From Sinorhizobium fredii USDA 257 (lineage in GTDB: Bacteria > Pseudomonadota > Alphaproteobacteria > Rhizobiales > Rhizobiaceae): DNA of 64,000 bases. Shown piece by piece: positions 18,699 through 29,438 of this stretch. Below the pieces are notes generated by a model. That model did no database searches, was not told the origin of the DNA, and saw only the letters and a list, made by a program, of their open reading frames with translations. The stretch lies in the NCBI RefSeq assembly GCF_000265205.3, contig NC_018000.1, positions 930,001-994,000 of the forward strand. The letters are read 5' to 3'. The first letter of the stretch is position 1; the number at the start of each line of letters is the position of its first letter. Position numbers and translations under genes: made by a program.

Positions 18699-20891
18699 AT
18701 GGGAATGGATAACGCGACGTCTGTAATCACCGAAAAAAAGGTGCCTGCGGAGCAACTTGATCTTCTCACGAGCCCCGAGCGCTTCATCAACCGCGAATTC
18801 TCGTGGCTCCAGTTCAACCGCCGCGTGCTCGAGGAAACCCTGAACACGGCGCACCCGCTCCTGGAGCGCATCCGCTTCCTGTCGATTTCGGCCGCCAACC
18901 TCGATGAATTCTTCATGGTCCGCGTCGCCGGCCTCGAGGGGCAGGTGCGCTCGGGCGTTTCGTTGCGCAGTCCCGATGGCAAAACGCCGGCAGAACAGCT
19001 CGACGATATCCTGAAGGAGATCGACAATCTCCAGATGGAGCAGCAGGCCTCGCTCGCCGTCCTGCAGCAATATCTCGCCAAGGAGGATATCCTCATCGTC
19101 CGTCCCGCTTCCTTGTCCGGCCAGGACAGAAGCTGGCTCGCCAATGAATTCGACCAGTCGATCTTCCCGGTCCTGACGCCGCTCTCGATCGATCCGGCGC
19201 ATCCGTTCCCGTTCATCCCGAATCTCGGCTTTTCGATGGGCCTGCAACTCGTCAGCAGGACCGGGCGCGAGCCGATGACGGCGCTCTTGCGCCTGCCGGT
19301 GGCGCTCGACCGATTCGTCCGCCTGCCGGACGTCAAGAACGTTATCCGCTACATCACGCTTGAAGATGTCGTCGGTCAGTTCATCGACCGCCTGTTCCCG
19401 GGTTATGAGGTTCAGGGCTCGGGTACGTTCCGCATCATCCGCGACAGCGATATCGAAGTCGAGGAAGAGGCGGAAGACCTGGTCCGCCTGTTCGAGACGG
19501 CGTTGAAGCGCCGCCGCCGCGGGTCGGTGATCCGCATCGAGACCGATTCCGAAATGCCCGCCTCGCTGCGCCAGTTCGTCGTGCACGAGCTCGGCGTTCC
19601 GGATAACCGCGTCGCCGTGCTGCCCGGGCTGCTCGCGCTCAATACGCTTTCGGAAATCACAAAGGCACCGCGCGAGGACCTGCGCTTCGAGCCCTATAAT
19701 CCGCGCTTCCCGGAGCGCGTCCGCGAGCATGGCGGTGACTGCCTCGCCGCGATCCGCGAGAAGGACATGGTGGTCCACCATCCTTACGAGTCCTTCGACG
19801 TGGTGGTGCAGTTCCTGCTGCAGGCGGCGCGCGATCCCGACGTGCTGGCGATCAAGCAGACGCTCTACCGTACCTCCAACGACAGCCCGATCGTGCGCGC
19901 CCTAGTCGACGCCGCCGAGGCAGGCAAGTCCGTGACCGCGCTCGTCGAGCTGAAGGCCCGGTTCGACGAAGAGGCGAACATCCGCTGGGCGCGCGACCTC
20001 GAGCGCGCCGGCGTCCAGGTGGTCTTCGGCTTCCTCGAGTTGAAGACCCACGCCAAGATGTCGATGGTCGTCCGTCGCGAGGAAGGCAAGCTCCGCACCT
20101 ATTGCCATCTCGGCACCGGCAACTATCACCCGGTCACCGCGAAGATCTATACGGACCTGTCCTTCTTCACCTGCAATCCGGTGATCGCCCACGACATGGC
20201 GAACATCTTCAACTTCATCACCGGCTATGGCGAACCGGAAGCGGGCATGAAGCTCGCCGTCTCGCCGCATACGATGCGCCCGCGTATCCTCAAGCACATC
20301 GATGAAGAGATAGCGCACGCCGAAGCGGGTCGGCCGGCGTCGATCTGGATGAAGATGAACTCGCTTGTCGATCCGGAGATCATCGACGCGCTCTATAAGG
20401 CAAGCGGCGCGGGCGTCGAGATCGATCTCGTCATTCGCGGCATCTGCTGCCTGCGTCCGCAGGTGCCGGGTCTTTCCGACAACATTCGTGTCAAGTCCAT
20501 CGTCGGCCGCTTCCTCGAGCATTCCCGGATATTCTGCTTCGGCAACGGCCACGGCCTGCCTTCGGAAAATGCGCTTGTCTATATCGGCTCGGCGGATATG
20601 ATGCCGCGCAACCTGGACCGGCGGGTAGAGACGCTCGTGCCTCTCATCAACCGGACTGTGCACGAACAGGTCCTTTCGCAGATCATGCTGGGCAATCTCA
20701 TCGACAACCAGCAGAGTTACGAGATTCTTCCGGACGGCACCTCGCGCCGCTTGGAAGTCGGTAAGGATGCCGAGCCGTTCAACGCGCAGCATTATTTCAT
20801 GACCAATCCCAGCCTCTCGGGTCGGGGTGAGGCTCTGAAGTCCAGTGCACCGAAGCTGATTGCCGGCTGGAAAAGCGGTTGGCGCAAGTAA
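18699..20891 (+). CDS. ppk: Polyphosphate kinase 1
   Basis: Reversible polymerisation of the ATP gamma phosphate into inorganic polyphosphate. The 730-residue protein shows the N-domain [19 protein letters not shown], the head domain, and two phospholipase D-like C domains with the autophosphorylated histidine in LKTHAKMS (His451) and [11 protein letters not shown]. Length is typical (about 690-740). An ATG at 18705 is an alternative start. ppx follows 11 bases after the stop, so polymer synthesis and degradation are co-transcribed. Confidence 0.97.
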   Translation: MGMDNATSVITEKKVPAEQLDLLTSPERFINREFSWLQFNRRVLEETLNTAHPLLERIRFLSISAANLDEFFMVRVAGLEGQVRSGVSLRSPDGKTPAEQLDDILKEIDNLQMEQQASLAVLQQYLAKEDILIVRPASLSGQDRSWLANEFDQSIFPVLTPLSIDPAHPFPFIPNLGFSMGLQLVSRTGREPMTALLRLPVALDRFVRLPDVKNVIRYITLEDVVGQFIDRLFPGYEVQGSGTFRIIRDSDIEVEEEAEDLVRLFETALKRRRRGSVIRIETDSEMPASLRQFVVHELGVPDNRVAVLPGLLALNTLSEITKAPREDLRFEPYNPRFPERVREHGGDCLAAIREKDMVVHHPYESFDVVVQFLLQAARDPDVLAIKQTLYRTSNDSPIVRALVDAAEAGKSVTALVELKARFDEEANIRWARDLERAGVQVVFGFLELKTHAKMSMVVRREEGKLRTYCHLGTGNYHPVTAKIYTDLSFFTCNPVIAHDMANIFNFITGYGEPEAGMKLAVSPHTMRPRILKHIDEEIAHAEAGRPASIWMKMNSLVDPEIIDALYKASGAGVEIDLVIRGICCLRPQVPGLSDNIRVKSIVGRFLEHSRIFCFGNGHGLPSENALVYIGSADMMPRNLDRRVETLVPLINRTVHEQVLSQIMLGNLIDNQQSYEILPDGTSRRLEVGKDAEPFNAQHYFMTNPSLSGRGEALKSSAPKLIAGWKSGWRK

Positions 20892-20902
20892 ACTGGAATC
20901 GC

Positions 20903-22426
20903 ATGGTCGAATCTGAAGCGCAGGGGCGTCTGCCCGGCATCCGCCCTGTGTCCGTCGTGGACATCGGCTCCAACTCCATTCGTCTCGTCGTCTACGAGGG
21001 GCTCAGCCGTGCCCCGGCGGTGCTCTTCAATGAAAAGGTGATGTGCGGTCTCGGCAAGGGCATCGACGCGACCGGCCGAATGGAGGAGGAGAGCGTCGAG
21101 CGGGCGCTGAAGGCGCTGCACCGGTTCCGTGCGCTGTCCGACCAGGCGCGCGCCACGCAGATGTATGTGCTGGCAACCGCCGCCGCGCGCGAGGCCTCGA
21201 ACGGCGCGGCCCTCATCGAGAAGGCGGAAGCCATTCTCGACCAGAAGGTTCGAATCCTAACCGGCGAGGAGGAAGCCTACTACTCGGCCATGGGCGTCGT
21301 CAGCGGTTATCACGATCCGGATGGCGTGGTCGGTGACCTTGGCGGCGGTTCGCTCGAACTGGTCGATGTCGAGGGCCGGCGGATCGGCAACGGGGTAACC
21401 CTGCCGCTCGGCGGTATCCGTCTCTTCGAGCACAGCAACGGCTCGCTGGCACGGGCACGCACCTGGGTGCGGAAGTTCATGAAGGGTGCCGATGTCCTGA
21501 GAAAGGGTACCGGGCGCACTTTCTACGCCGTCGGCGGGACCTGGCGCGCGATCGCCAAGCTTCAGATGGAAATGCGCGACTATCCGCTGCACATGATGCA
21601 GGGCTACGAGATCTCCTATGACGAGGCGATGACGATTCTCGCCGAGGTGATCGAGCCCAAGGCCTTGAAGCCCTCTGCTTTTGCAACGATTTCCAAGAGC
21701 CGTCGCAGCCTTTTGCCGTTCGGCGCCGTGACGATGCAGGAGGCGATCTCGATCATGCGCCCCGAGCGCATTTCGTTTTCGGCCCTCGGCGTTCGCGAAG
21801 GCTACCTGTACTCGCTGCTTTCCGATGAGGAGCGCTTGCAGGACCCGTTGCTCACGGCAGCCGACGAGATCGCCATCCTGCGCGCCCGCTCACCGGAACA
21901 TGCGCGCGAGCTTGCCGAGTGGACCGGGCGGATGGTGCCGAACTTCGGCATCGAGGAAACCGAGGAGGAGAGCCGCTACCGCAAGGCCGCCTGCCTGTTG
22001 GCGGACATCAGTTGGCGCGCGCATCCGGACTATCGCGGCCTGCAGGCGCTGAACATCATCGCCCATTCCGCCTTCACCGGCATTACGCATGCCGGCCGGG
22101 CCTACATCGCGCTCGCCAACTACTATCGCTTCGAGGGGCTCAACGACGACGGCGCCACCAGCCCTCTCGCCGGCATCACCACGCCACGTCTTCTCGAACT
22201 GGCGAAGGTGCTCGGCGGGCTGTTGCGGGTAGCCTATCTCTTCTCCGCCTCCATGCCGGGGGTCGCCCGCCATCTCACCCTGCGACGGTCGTTGCGGCCG
22301 GATGTCGACCTCGAATTCGTCGTGCCGGCAGCCTACCTGGATTTCGAGGGCGAACGCCTTGATGGCCGCCTGCAGCAACTGAGCCGGCTGACGGGCAAGA
22401 AACTCGCGTTCCACTTCGAGAGCTGA
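20903..22426 (+). CDS. ppx: Exopolyphosphatase / guanosine pentaphosphate phosphohydrolase family
   Basis: A 507-residue member of the ASKHA (actin-like) fold. VVDIGSNSIRLVVYEG is the first phosphate loop and GDLGGGSLELV the second, both diagnostic of Ppx/GppA. It removes terminal phosphates from polyphosphate; activity on pppGpp is also possible in the family. A long C-terminal helical region (about 310-507) carries HAGRAYIALANYYRFEG, as in alphaproteobacterial Ppx. ATG at 20903 preferred over an in-frame TTG at 20879 that overlaps ppk. Confidence 0.95.
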   Translation: MVESEAQGRLPGIRPVSVVDIGSNSIRLVVYEGLSRAPAVLFNEKVMCGLGKGIDATGRMEEESVERALKALHRFRALSDQARATQMYVLATAAAREASNGAALIEKAEAILDQKVRILTGEEEAYYSAMGVVSGYHDPDGVVGDLGGGSLELVDVEGRRIGNGVTLPLGGIRLFEHSNGSLARARTWVRKFMKGADVLRKGTGRTFYAVGGTWRAIAKLQMEMRDYPLHMMQGYEISYDEAMTILAEVIEPKALKPSAFATISKSRRSLLPFGAVTMQEAISIMRPERISFSALGVREGYLYSLLSDEERLQDPLLTAADEIAILRARSPEHARELAEWTGRMVPNFGIEETEEESRYRKAACLLADISWRAHPDYRGLQALNIIAHSAFTGITHAGRAYIALANYYRFEGLNDDGATSPLAGITTPRLLELAKVLGGLLRVAYLFSASMPGVARHLTLRRSLRPDVDLEFVVPAAYLDFEGERLDGRLQQLSRLTGKKLAFHFES

Positions 22427-22490
22427 GAGCCCCGCCCTTTTGCAAGCGGGTGGCGGTCGCGCGAGGATTTCCACGCGCGACCATTCCCGA

Positions 22491-23846
22491 CTATTCGGCC
22501 TTGAGGAATTCGCCGACTTCAAGCAGCACGAACTCGTTGTCGTCGGCCTTGTCCAGCGCGCGCCCGGCTGAAAAGGGCAGATTGTTGTCGTTGCCGACGA
22601 TGATATGCGTGTCGTCCACCCGATCGACGTTCTCGATGGTGACGAAGGGCATGTCGTAGTAGCCGTCGCCGCCGCCCTGGCGCTTCCGGTTGTCCGGATC
22701 GGCGATCTTCAGGAGATCGATATAGCCGATCTTGCGCACCGCCTTGCCGATGTTTTCCTCGGTCATTTCAATCTTGTAGATGCGCTTCAGCTTCGATCCG
22801 ACCGCGAAGCAATCCGGCTTCGGATCCTTGGGGTCTGCACAGGCCTTGTCGAGGGTGCCGGCGCCATTGTCGCGTTCGATCACCAGCGCCGTCTTTTCGT
22901 CGAGCATGTTGAAGTCGCCGATCGCCTCGCCGCCTTCGGCAAGCGGATAGAGCCAGCTGCGTCCGGTCCAGCTCTTGCGCGCAGCGTCGAGTTCGACGAT
23001 GCGGAGCGCCGGACGGCCATCCGCCTGCTCGACTGATTCGTTGTCGATCCAAAGCGGTCCTTCGAGCAGGCCATAGAGCTTCGTACCGTCCTTGGACAGC
23101 GCCAGCCCCTCGTAGCCACCGGAACGTTTGAGGTTGAAGGCCGGCGTCTTCTTGGAAGGGTCCGCCTGCAAAGCCAGTGTCGGATTGTCCGGCGAGAGGA
23201 CCGGCTTGCCGTCCATCATTGTCGGGATGACGTTGGTGAGCTTGCCGTTCGTGTCGAACTTCAGGACATAGGGGCCAAATTCCTCGCCGACCCAGAAGCC
23301 ATCGGCGACAGGCTGGATCGACTCGATGTCGAAATCACCACCCGTGAGATAGCGCGTCGTAGAACCTTCCATGACGATCGGGAAGGGAGCCTTGCTGTCT
23401 GGGTCCGAGAAAAAGATCGTCTCCAGCGCTTCAACCTTGCCGCCGTCCCAGTCGATCTTCAGGTGATGAAGCATCAGCATGGCGTCGGTCGAATTGAGCT
23501 TGTTGCCGAAGCCATTATCCGAAAGGCTCCAGAAGGTTCCGTCCGGCATCGCCTTAATGCCCGAAAAGCCCTGCATCGGCTGGCCATTGAAGGGAAGCGA
23601 CAGCCCGGTCGGCCGAACGCCGTCCTTGCCCGGCACACTGCCCAAATCCATCGCGCGCTTGCGGTCAGCGGCCGAGAACTTGCCGGACGTCTTGAGATAA
23701 TCGGCCGCATCCGCCGGCGCGGCGATGATGGTATTGGCCGGAAGGATGGCGTGCGCCTTCAGTGTTGCCGGAAAGGCCTTCTCGTCGGCGAGCGCGGTCG
23801 TCGTCGACAAGAGCGTCAAGGCGACGGCGAGAATGGACTTCGTCAT
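22491..23846 (-). CDS. Secreted esterase-like / phytase-family protein
   Basis: A 451-residue exported protein with a Sec signal peptide (MTKSILAVALTLLSTTTALA). The mature region resembles the esterase-like-activity-of-phytase fold (a beta-propeller): GFSGIKAMPDGTFWSLSDNGFGNK, GDFDIESIQPVADGFWVGEEFGPY, GYEGLALSKDGTKLYGLLEG. Predicted periplasmic phosphoesterase; substrate not established. The ATG at 23846 has AGGGTGA six bases upstream and is preferred to a GTG at 23855. It converges with ppx, but the intergenic sequence shows no obvious terminator. Confidence 0.85.
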   Translation of the reverse strand: MTKSILAVALTLLSTTTALADEKAFPATLKAHAILPANTIIAAPADAADYLKTSGKFSAADRKRAMDLGSVPGKDGVRPTGLSLPFNGQPMQGFSGIKAMPDGTFWSLSDNGFGNKLNSTDAMLMLHHLKIDWDGGKVEALETIFFSDPDSKAPFPIVMEGSTTRYLTGGDFDIESIQPVADGFWVGEEFGPYVLKFDTNGKLTNVIPTMMDGKPVLSPDNPTLALQADPSKKTPAFNLKRSGGYEGLALSKDGTKLYGLLEGPLWIDNESVEQADGRPALRIVELDAARKSWTGRSWLYPLAEGGEAIGDFNMLDEKTALVIERDNGAGTLDKACADPKDPKPDCFAVGSKLKRIYKIEMTEENIGKAVRKIGYIDLLKIADPDNRKRQGGGDGYYDMPFVTIENVDRVDDTHIIVGNDNNLPFSAGRALDKADDNEFVLLEVGEFLKAE

Positions 23847-23959
23847 CAAATTCACCCTGGGTTCGAGGTGGGGATCGCTTCCCGATAGGCGGCTTTGATG
23901 ACGGCTCGGTGACGCTTCCCTGACAGCGCGGTGAAGCTTTGTTGACGCCGCGATGCGTC

Positions 23960-24979
23960 TTACGGCTGGACGGCGCGAAGCGCGAACACGCCGAGCTTCT
24001 GGCCGCGGCCTTTCACCTCGTGTTCGCCGAGGTCTTCGCTTCTGACAAAAATGGGCAAGCGCATGCGCCGCAAGAGATCGGCGGAAATCAACACCTGCCG
24101 ATCAAGCGTTCGGCAGAGGCCCTCGAGACGCGCCGTCGTGTTCACCGTGTCTCCGAAATAGGTGATCTTGTGCCTGTCGACGCCGATTTCGGCGGCGACG
24201 ATCGTTCCGCCGTGAAGTGCGGCGCGCAGGCGCGGAACCTCGCCGTAAACCTTGCGCCAGCGGGAGGCGGACGCTTCGACCTGGTCGAGAATGTCGAAGA
24301 CGCAGCGAATGCAGGCGGCGTCCGCCAAGGCTCGATCGAAGGACCAGGTGATGACTGCAGCGTCCCCGACATAGTCGTCGATGGATCCGCGGTAGCGCAG
24401 CACCGGGTCGGCGACCTCCGCAAACAGCTTTCCGAGATATTCCTGCATCTTGAGATCGCCGAAGCGCTCGGCATAGGAGGTCGAGCCGGCGACATCGATA
24501 AACAGGAAGACGCGCTCCTCCTGCACCGGCTTGCGGTAGCGTCCCGTCAGCAAGCTGAGGAAGACATTGCGGCCGAGCAGTTCCCGCACCCGCAGGACGA
24601 AAATAATCGGACCGGAAACGACGAGCGCATAGACGAGCGCATTGAAGGACGGAATCACCGCGTCACTCCAGCTCTGCTGCAGCACGCCCAACAGCTTCAG
24701 CACCACCCCCGCCGCGACAAAGCCGAGATTCTCAACGGCGAAATAGACGGCGACCGAGGACAACAGAAAGGCTGGCGTCGGAAAGCTGTGGATCGTCCTG
24801 TAGAGGCGGCGGAAGATGATGCGTCGTTCAAAGGCAAGGACCGGCATGCAGATGAAGACCGCAAAGGTCGCGCCGATCAGCGCGCCGTCCCCATAGACGA
24901 CCCAGGCATAGGCCACGCCGCTGCCGGCGACGACCAAGAGCAACAGGATGAACTCGAGCGTGGAAAATCTCCAGCGCAT
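23960..24979 (-). CDS. Membrane-bound class III adenylate/guanylate cyclase
   Basis: A 339-residue protein. The first half carries four to five hydrophobic segments (for example EFILLLLVVAGSGVAYAWVV and the region around NALVYALVVSGPIIFVLRV). The C-terminal half is a class III catalytic domain: VFLFIDVAGSTSYAERFG with the first metal Asp, YVGDAAVITW with the second, ALHGGTIVAAEIG, and FGDTVNTTARLEGLC at the dimer/transition-state site. It should make cAMP in response to a membrane or redox cue. Rhizobia carry many such cyclases; the nucleotide preference was not deduced. Confidence 0.88.
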   Translation of the reverse strand: MRWRFSTLEFILLLLVVAGSGVAYAWVVYGDGALIGATFAVFICMPVLAFERRIIFRRLYRTIHSFPTPAFLLSSVAVYFAVENLGFVAAGVVLKLLGVLQQSWSDAVIPSFNALVYALVVSGPIIFVLRVRELLGRNVFLSLLTGRYRKPVQEERVFLFIDVAGSTSYAERFGDLKMQEYLGKLFAEVADPVLRYRGSIDDYVGDAAVITWSFDRALADAACIRCVFDILDQVEASASRWRKVYGEVPRLRAALHGGTIVAAEIGVDRHKITYFGDTVNTTARLEGLCRTLDRQVLISADLLRRMRLPIFVRSEDLGEHEVKGRGQKLGVFALRAVQP

Positions 24980-25143
24980 GCGCGACGGCCTCGGAAATCG
25001 AACTTCTGAAGGATGGCCGCGACCTGGGCAGCCCCATCCGCAGCGGTGCGAGCATCTGCTCCTCGGCCTTCGCGTCGGATCAGCTTTTCGATTCGCTGGC
25101 TAAGGGCGGATTCGGGCGGAAAGGTGTTGGCAGTTGCGGCCGT

Positions 25144-26295
25144 TCAACCGCCGATTTCCATTGCCTCGATTTTTTTTCCGACAAACCGAAGCGCCACTTC
25201 GCCATTGATGAGCTTCAGTGCCATCTCGCCGAAAAGCTCCCGGCGCCAGCCCTTCAGCGCGGCGACATCGGCATTCTCGCCTTCAGCGGCGATTCGGTCG
25301 AGATCGTCGCTGCTGGCGATGATCTTGGCCGCCACGCCCTGCTTTTCGGAGATGAGCTTCAAGAGCACCTTGAGCATCTCGACCGCTGCGGCCGCGCCTT
25401 CCGGCGTGTGATTCTGCCGCGGCAGTCGGGGCAGTTCAGTCTTCGGAATCGCCAGCGCCTCGGTCACCGCCTCGACGATCGCAGCGCCCGCACTGGAGCG
25501 CTCCCACCCCTTCGGAATGGTTCTGAGTCGGCCGAGCGCTTCCGCGTCCTTCGGCTGCTGCTGGGCAACTTCGTAGATTGCATCGTCTTTGATGATCCGG
25601 CCCCGCGGCACGTTGCGCGCCCGTGCTTCGCGCTCGCGCCAGGCGGCGACTTTCTGCAGAACCGCCAGCTCGATCGGCTTTCTGACGCGCATCTTCAGGC
25701 GCTGCCAGGCATTCTCCGGATGGAGGTCGTAGGTCTCGCGGTTCTCCAGAATTGCCATTTCCTCGGCAAGCCAGGAGGAGCGTCCCTCGCGCTCGAGCTC
25801 CGCTTTCAGGTAATGGTAGATGTCCCTGAGATGCGTCACGTCGGCAAAAGCATATTCGAGCTGCTTGTCGGTGAGCGGCCTGCGGCTCCAGTCGGTGAAG
25901 CGCGAGGACTTGTCGATCTGCACGTTCTTGATGCGGCTGACTAACTGGTCGTAGGAGACGCTGTCGCCGAAGCCGCAGACCATTGCCGCGACTTGCGTAT
26001 CGAAGAGCGGATGCGGAATGAGGTTGCCGAGATGGTGGATGATCTCGATGTCCTGGCGGGCCGCGTGGAAGACTTTGATGACATCTGTATTGGCCATCAG
26101 CGCGAAGAAGGGCGCAAGGTCGAGCCCCGGCGCCATCGGATCGACGATCACCGCCGTGTCGGGGCTGGCCATCTGGATCAGGCAGAGTTCAGGCCAGAAC
26201 GTGGTCTCGCGCAGGAATTCCGTATCGATCGTAATGTAGCTCGAGCGGGCCAGCTCTTGGCAGGCGGCCTCCAGTTCTGCTGTCGTCTGAATCAT
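25144..26295 (-). CDS. rnd: Ribonuclease D
   Basis: A 383-residue 3'-5' exoribonuclease involved in tRNA maturation. The DEDD nuclease domain starts with ITIDTEFLRETTFWP (catalytic Asp24 and Glu26), continues with FHAARQDIEII, and ends with the Exo III motif YAFADVTHLRDIYHYL. One or two HRDC domains follow (LAVLQKVAAWREREARARNVPRGRIIKDDAIYEV is split here for length). The gene stands alone between the cyclase and the multicopper oxidase genes. Confidence 0.95.
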   Translation of the reverse strand: MIQTTAELEAACQELARSSYITIDTEFLRETTFWPELCLIQMASPDTAVIVDPMAPGLDLAPFFALMANTDVIKVFHAARQDIEIIHHLGNLIPHPLFDTQVAAMVCGFGDSVSYDQLVSRIKNVQIDKSSRFTDWSRRPLTDKQLEYAFADVTHLRDIYHYLKAELEREGRSSWLAEEMAILENRETYDLHPENAWQRLKMRVRKPIELAVLQKVAAWREREARARNVPRGRIIKDDAIYEVAQQQPKDAEALGRLRTIPKGWERSSAGAAIVEAVTEALAIPKTELPRLPRQNHTPEGAAAAVEMLKVLLKLISEKQGVAAKIIASSDDLDRIAAEGENADVAALKGWRRELFGEMALKLINGEVALRFVGKKIEAMEIGG

Positions 26296-26375
26296 CTGGG
26301 CTTAAATCACTATGGCGAAAATGAGGCTTGAGCCTCCCCTCTATCGTTTCGGGGCGGACGTCTCAATCGAAATTG

Positions 26376-27776
26376 TCAGATAATTCTGAAATAACCGGTC
26401 ATCCCGGTCTTTTGATGTTCGATGATGTGGCAGTGGATCACCCAGTCGCCGGGGTTATCGGCAACGAGCGCCACCTCCGCCTGTTCGTCCGGCAGAAGCA
26501 GGATCGTGTCGGTCGGCGGCGGCAGGAAGTTCCGTTTGTTCGAACTGAGGATGCGGAAGCTCAAGCCATGCAGATGGATCGGGTGCGCGTGCGGGGTGCG
26601 ATTGGCGATTTCGAGCACATAGCTTTTGCCGAGCTTCAACTCCTCGATCGGCGCAATCGGGTCGGGCGTGTCTCCCGGCCATGGAACCTTGTTGAGCGCC
26701 CAGAAGGTGAAGCCGAGCGATCCGCAGATCGACGGTGCCGCCTTGTATTCGGCGGTTGCCGTGAGTTCGAGGGGAATTCGCTTGGCCGTCGACAGGTCGG
26801 CTTCGGTGACCGGATTGGCGGGGAGGGGAGCGACGTCGCCAAGATCGCGTTTCAAGGACGGGCCGACCGCACGCAGTCTCGCGATCGTCCAAGGCTTCGA
26901 CCCGCGGAAATTGCCGAGCGTCGCATGCGCCCCTTCGCTGTCGGGCATGCGCATCACGAGATCGACGCGCTGCCCCGGCCCGATGTCCAGCCGATCGAGC
27001 AGGAACGGAAGATCGACGGGATTGCCATCAAGCGCGACCACCTTCGCCTCGGCGCCCTCAAGGCCGATCGTGTAGATGCGCGTCACGTCGGTGGCGGCGA
27101 TCCTGACCCGAACGAGTCCGCCGGTCGGCGCGTCGTAAACCGGCTCCTGTTGCCAATTGGCAGTTCTGACGGTCCCGTAGGTGCCGCCGCGTGCCGCATC
27201 CCGCGGTTTGAACGGATCGATGAATTTGCCTCCGGTGCCGAGCCGCCAGTCGCGAAGATTGAGGACGATCTCCGCGTCGAAAACCGGATCTTCGGGATTT
27301 TCGACGACGATCACACCGGTCAGGCCATGGCCTATCTGCGTCAGCGTGTTGCAATGAGGATGGTACCAGAAGGTGCCGGCGTCTGGCGGTGTGAAGCTGT
27401 AATCGAAGTGATCGCCCGGATAAACATAAGGCTGGGTCATCTCCGGCACGCCGTCCATCGCATTGGCGATTCTGAGCCCGTGCCAGTGAACCGTCGTCGG
27501 CTCATCGAGCCTGTTCACGAGCCTTGCCGCATAGGCCCCGCCCTTGCGAATTCGCAAGACCGGCGGCATGCCGGCATGAGGCGTTTCACCGAGTCCGTAG
27601 GTCATGACGGGGGTAGCGCCGTCGGCCGCGATCTGCGCATTTGCCAGTTGCGCCGTGAGGACCTGAGGTTCGGGAGACGCCCCGGCCCGTGCCGCAAGCC
27701 CGGCGCCGAGTGCGAAGGCGCCGCCCAGTGCGGCCGAGCCCTGGAGAAAAGTGCGGCGGCTGAGCATCGGCGTCAT
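26376..27776 (-). CDS. Tat-exported multicopper oxidase
   Basis: A 466-residue periplasmic oxidase. The N-terminus has a twin-arginine signal, MLSRRTFLQGSAAL, so it is folded with copper before export. Four copper-ligand motifs are visible: VHWHGLRI, FWYHPHCNT, HAHPIHLHGLSF and HCHIIEHQKTGM, the last giving the T1 Cys, His and axial Met. This fits laccase/CueO-like enzymes that oxidise Cu(I) or other metals. The Met-rich loop of CueO is not apparent and no copper exporter is adjacent, so the substrate is open. ATG at 27776 preferred to a GTG at 27785. Confidence 0.92.
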   Translation of the reverse strand: MTPMLSRRTFLQGSAALGGAFALGAGLAARAGASPEPQVLTAQLANAQIAADGATPVMTYGLGETPHAGMPPVLRIRKGGAYAARLVNRLDEPTTVHWHGLRIANAMDGVPEMTQPYVYPGDHFDYSFTPPDAGTFWYHPHCNTLTQIGHGLTGVIVVENPEDPVFDAEIVLNLRDWRLGTGGKFIDPFKPRDAARGGTYGTVRTANWQQEPVYDAPTGGLVRVRIAATDVTRIYTIGLEGAEAKVVALDGNPVDLPFLLDRLDIGPGQRVDLVMRMPDSEGAHATLGNFRGSKPWTIARLRAVGPSLKRDLGDVAPLPANPVTEADLSTAKRIPLELTATAEYKAAPSICGSLGFTFWALNKVPWPGDTPDPIAPIEELKLGKSYVLEIANRTPHAHPIHLHGLSFRILSSNKRNFLPPPTDTILLLPDEQAEVALVADNPGDWVIHCHIIEHQKTGMTGYFRII

Positions 27777-27850
27777 AGCGTCCACATTCTAAAAGGGCCG
27801 AGCGGGGCGTGGACCGCGTCGCCCCGCAGTGTTTCGGGATTGGCGCCGTT

Positions 27851-29140
27851 TTAAACCTGATCCTCGTGTTCAGCAATTCGTCGGGATCGCACATCTTGCC
27901 GCAGGCGATCATGCTGCGGCTGGCTGCCGCCCGCCAGCTTGTTGAAGAACGACGAGGTACGCAGGAGATTGCGGAACGGCATGGAGCGTTCGCCCGCCGG
28001 AATCGCTCCGCGGGCCGTCATGCGCCGGAGCGTGTAGAGCATGAAGAGGAAGAGGATCGCGGCGGTATAAAGGAAGAGCGCGCGCGGGCCGAAGAGATCG
28101 AGCAGGAAGGAGGCGAAGAGCGGCCCAATGATGGCGCCGAGCGACCAGAAGAACAGCATGCCGGCGGAAACCAGCGCATGCTGACCTTCCGCCGCGTGGT
28201 CGTTGGCATGGGCCGAGCAGAGCGAATAGAGCGGCATGGCGAAGGCGCCGAAGGCAAAGATGCCGGCGAAGTTCAGCCACTCGTCGCTGCCGGCGCCGAA
28301 AGCGAGGAAAAGGCCCGCAACGAGTGAGCCGAAAGTGGCGATCAGAATGATCAGCCGGCGGTCGAACTGGTCCGAGTAGTGCCCGAGCGGATATTGCAGC
28401 ACGACGCCGCCGATGATGCCGGCGCTCATGAAGGTCGCAATCGCGGTGACCGAAAGCCCGATCTCCTGCGCATAGATCGGTCCGAGTGAGCGAAAGGCCG
28501 CATTGGTGAGACCCACGACGATGCAGCCGATGGTGGCAAGCGGCGAGATGTTCCAAAGCGCGTTGACGTCGAAGTGGATTGCTTCCGGAGCGACCGGGCT
28601 CGACCGGTCGGCAAACGAGATCGGCACAAGCGAGAGCGTCAGCGCCATTGAGATGAAGGCGAAGAGCTCGAAGCCGCCGATCCCCACACCCGGAATCATG
28701 TATTGCGCGGCGGTCACCGAGCCGAGGTCGACTAGGCGGTAGATCGACAGCGTGCGGGCCCGGTTGGCATTGGTGACGCTGGCATTCAACCAGCTCTCGA
28801 CCGTTGCAAAAAGACCGGCGAAGCAGATGCCGGCGACGAGCCGCATCACGAACCAGAACCACGGCTCGATGACCAGCACCATGGCGATTGCCGCCGCCGA
28901 GGCGATCGCCGCCATGGCGGAGAAGGTACGGATATGACCGATCGCCCTGAGGATCCTGGTCACGTAGACGCAGCCGATCGCAAAGCCGACATTGTAGGCT
29001 GCGCCGACGACACCGATCAGGGATGTCGAAAAGCCTTCATCGAGCGCGCGCAAGGAAATGAAGGTGCCCTGCAATCCATTGCCGCCGATCAGAATGCCGG
29101 CGGTGAGGAGGAGGGGGATGAGCGGGCGTATTTGGGACAT
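27851..29140 (-). CDS. MFS transporter, YcaD-like
   Basis: A 429-residue inner-membrane carrier with about twelve hydrophobic segments. The loop GHYSDQFDRRLII matches the G-x3-D-x2-(G/D)RR(R/K) signature expected between helices 8 and 9 (or 2 and 3) of the major facilitator superfamily. Start at MSQIRPLIPLLLT fits the first helix; an in-frame start 17 codons upstream adds a Pro/Ala-rich tail. The C-terminal 30 residues are hydrophilic and Arg/Gln-rich. Substrate unknown. It diverges from aspS with 298 bases between. Confidence 0.87.
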   Translation of the reverse strand: MSQIRPLIPLLLTAGILIGGNGLQGTFISLRALDEGFSTSLIGVVGAAYNVGFAIGCVYVTRILRAIGHIRTFSAMAAIASAAAIAMVLVIEPWFWFVMRLVAGICFAGLFATVESWLNASVTNANRARTLSIYRLVDLGSVTAAQYMIPGVGIGGFELFAFISMALTLSLVPISFADRSSPVAPEAIHFDVNALWNISPLATIGCIVVGLTNAAFRSLGPIYAQEIGLSVTAIATFMSAGIIGGVVLQYPLGHYSDQFDRRLIILIATFGSLVAGLFLAFGAGSDEWLNFAGIFAFGAFAMPLYSLCSAHANDHAAEGQHALVSAGMLFFWSLGAIIGPLFASFLLDLFGPRALFLYTAAILFLFMLYTLRRMTARGAIPAGERSMPFRNLLRTSSFFNKLAGGSQPQHDRLRQDVRSRRIAEHEDQV

Positions 29141-29438
29141 GGGCGCATCCGGTTTTACGGCGGCGACTCGTGGGGCAGGCGGGTCTCCCACTGTTTAGCG
29201 GTACACGGTGGGCGGGGACAGTCGCGATTTGTGACCTTTTCCGGGTGGATATCCGCCAGGAGGACCGACGAGGCGGAAGAGTGGCGACCGGCGGAGTCGC
29301 TGGACTGACGGGTCGGCGGCGAATGCCGCGGCCTTGACAAATCCGGCGCATCATGCGCTTTTCCGCCCGACTTTGGCTATGCCGCCGCGCCCGCCTCGGC
29401 GAGACACGCGCGGCCTTCTGCAATTCCAGGACCAGACG

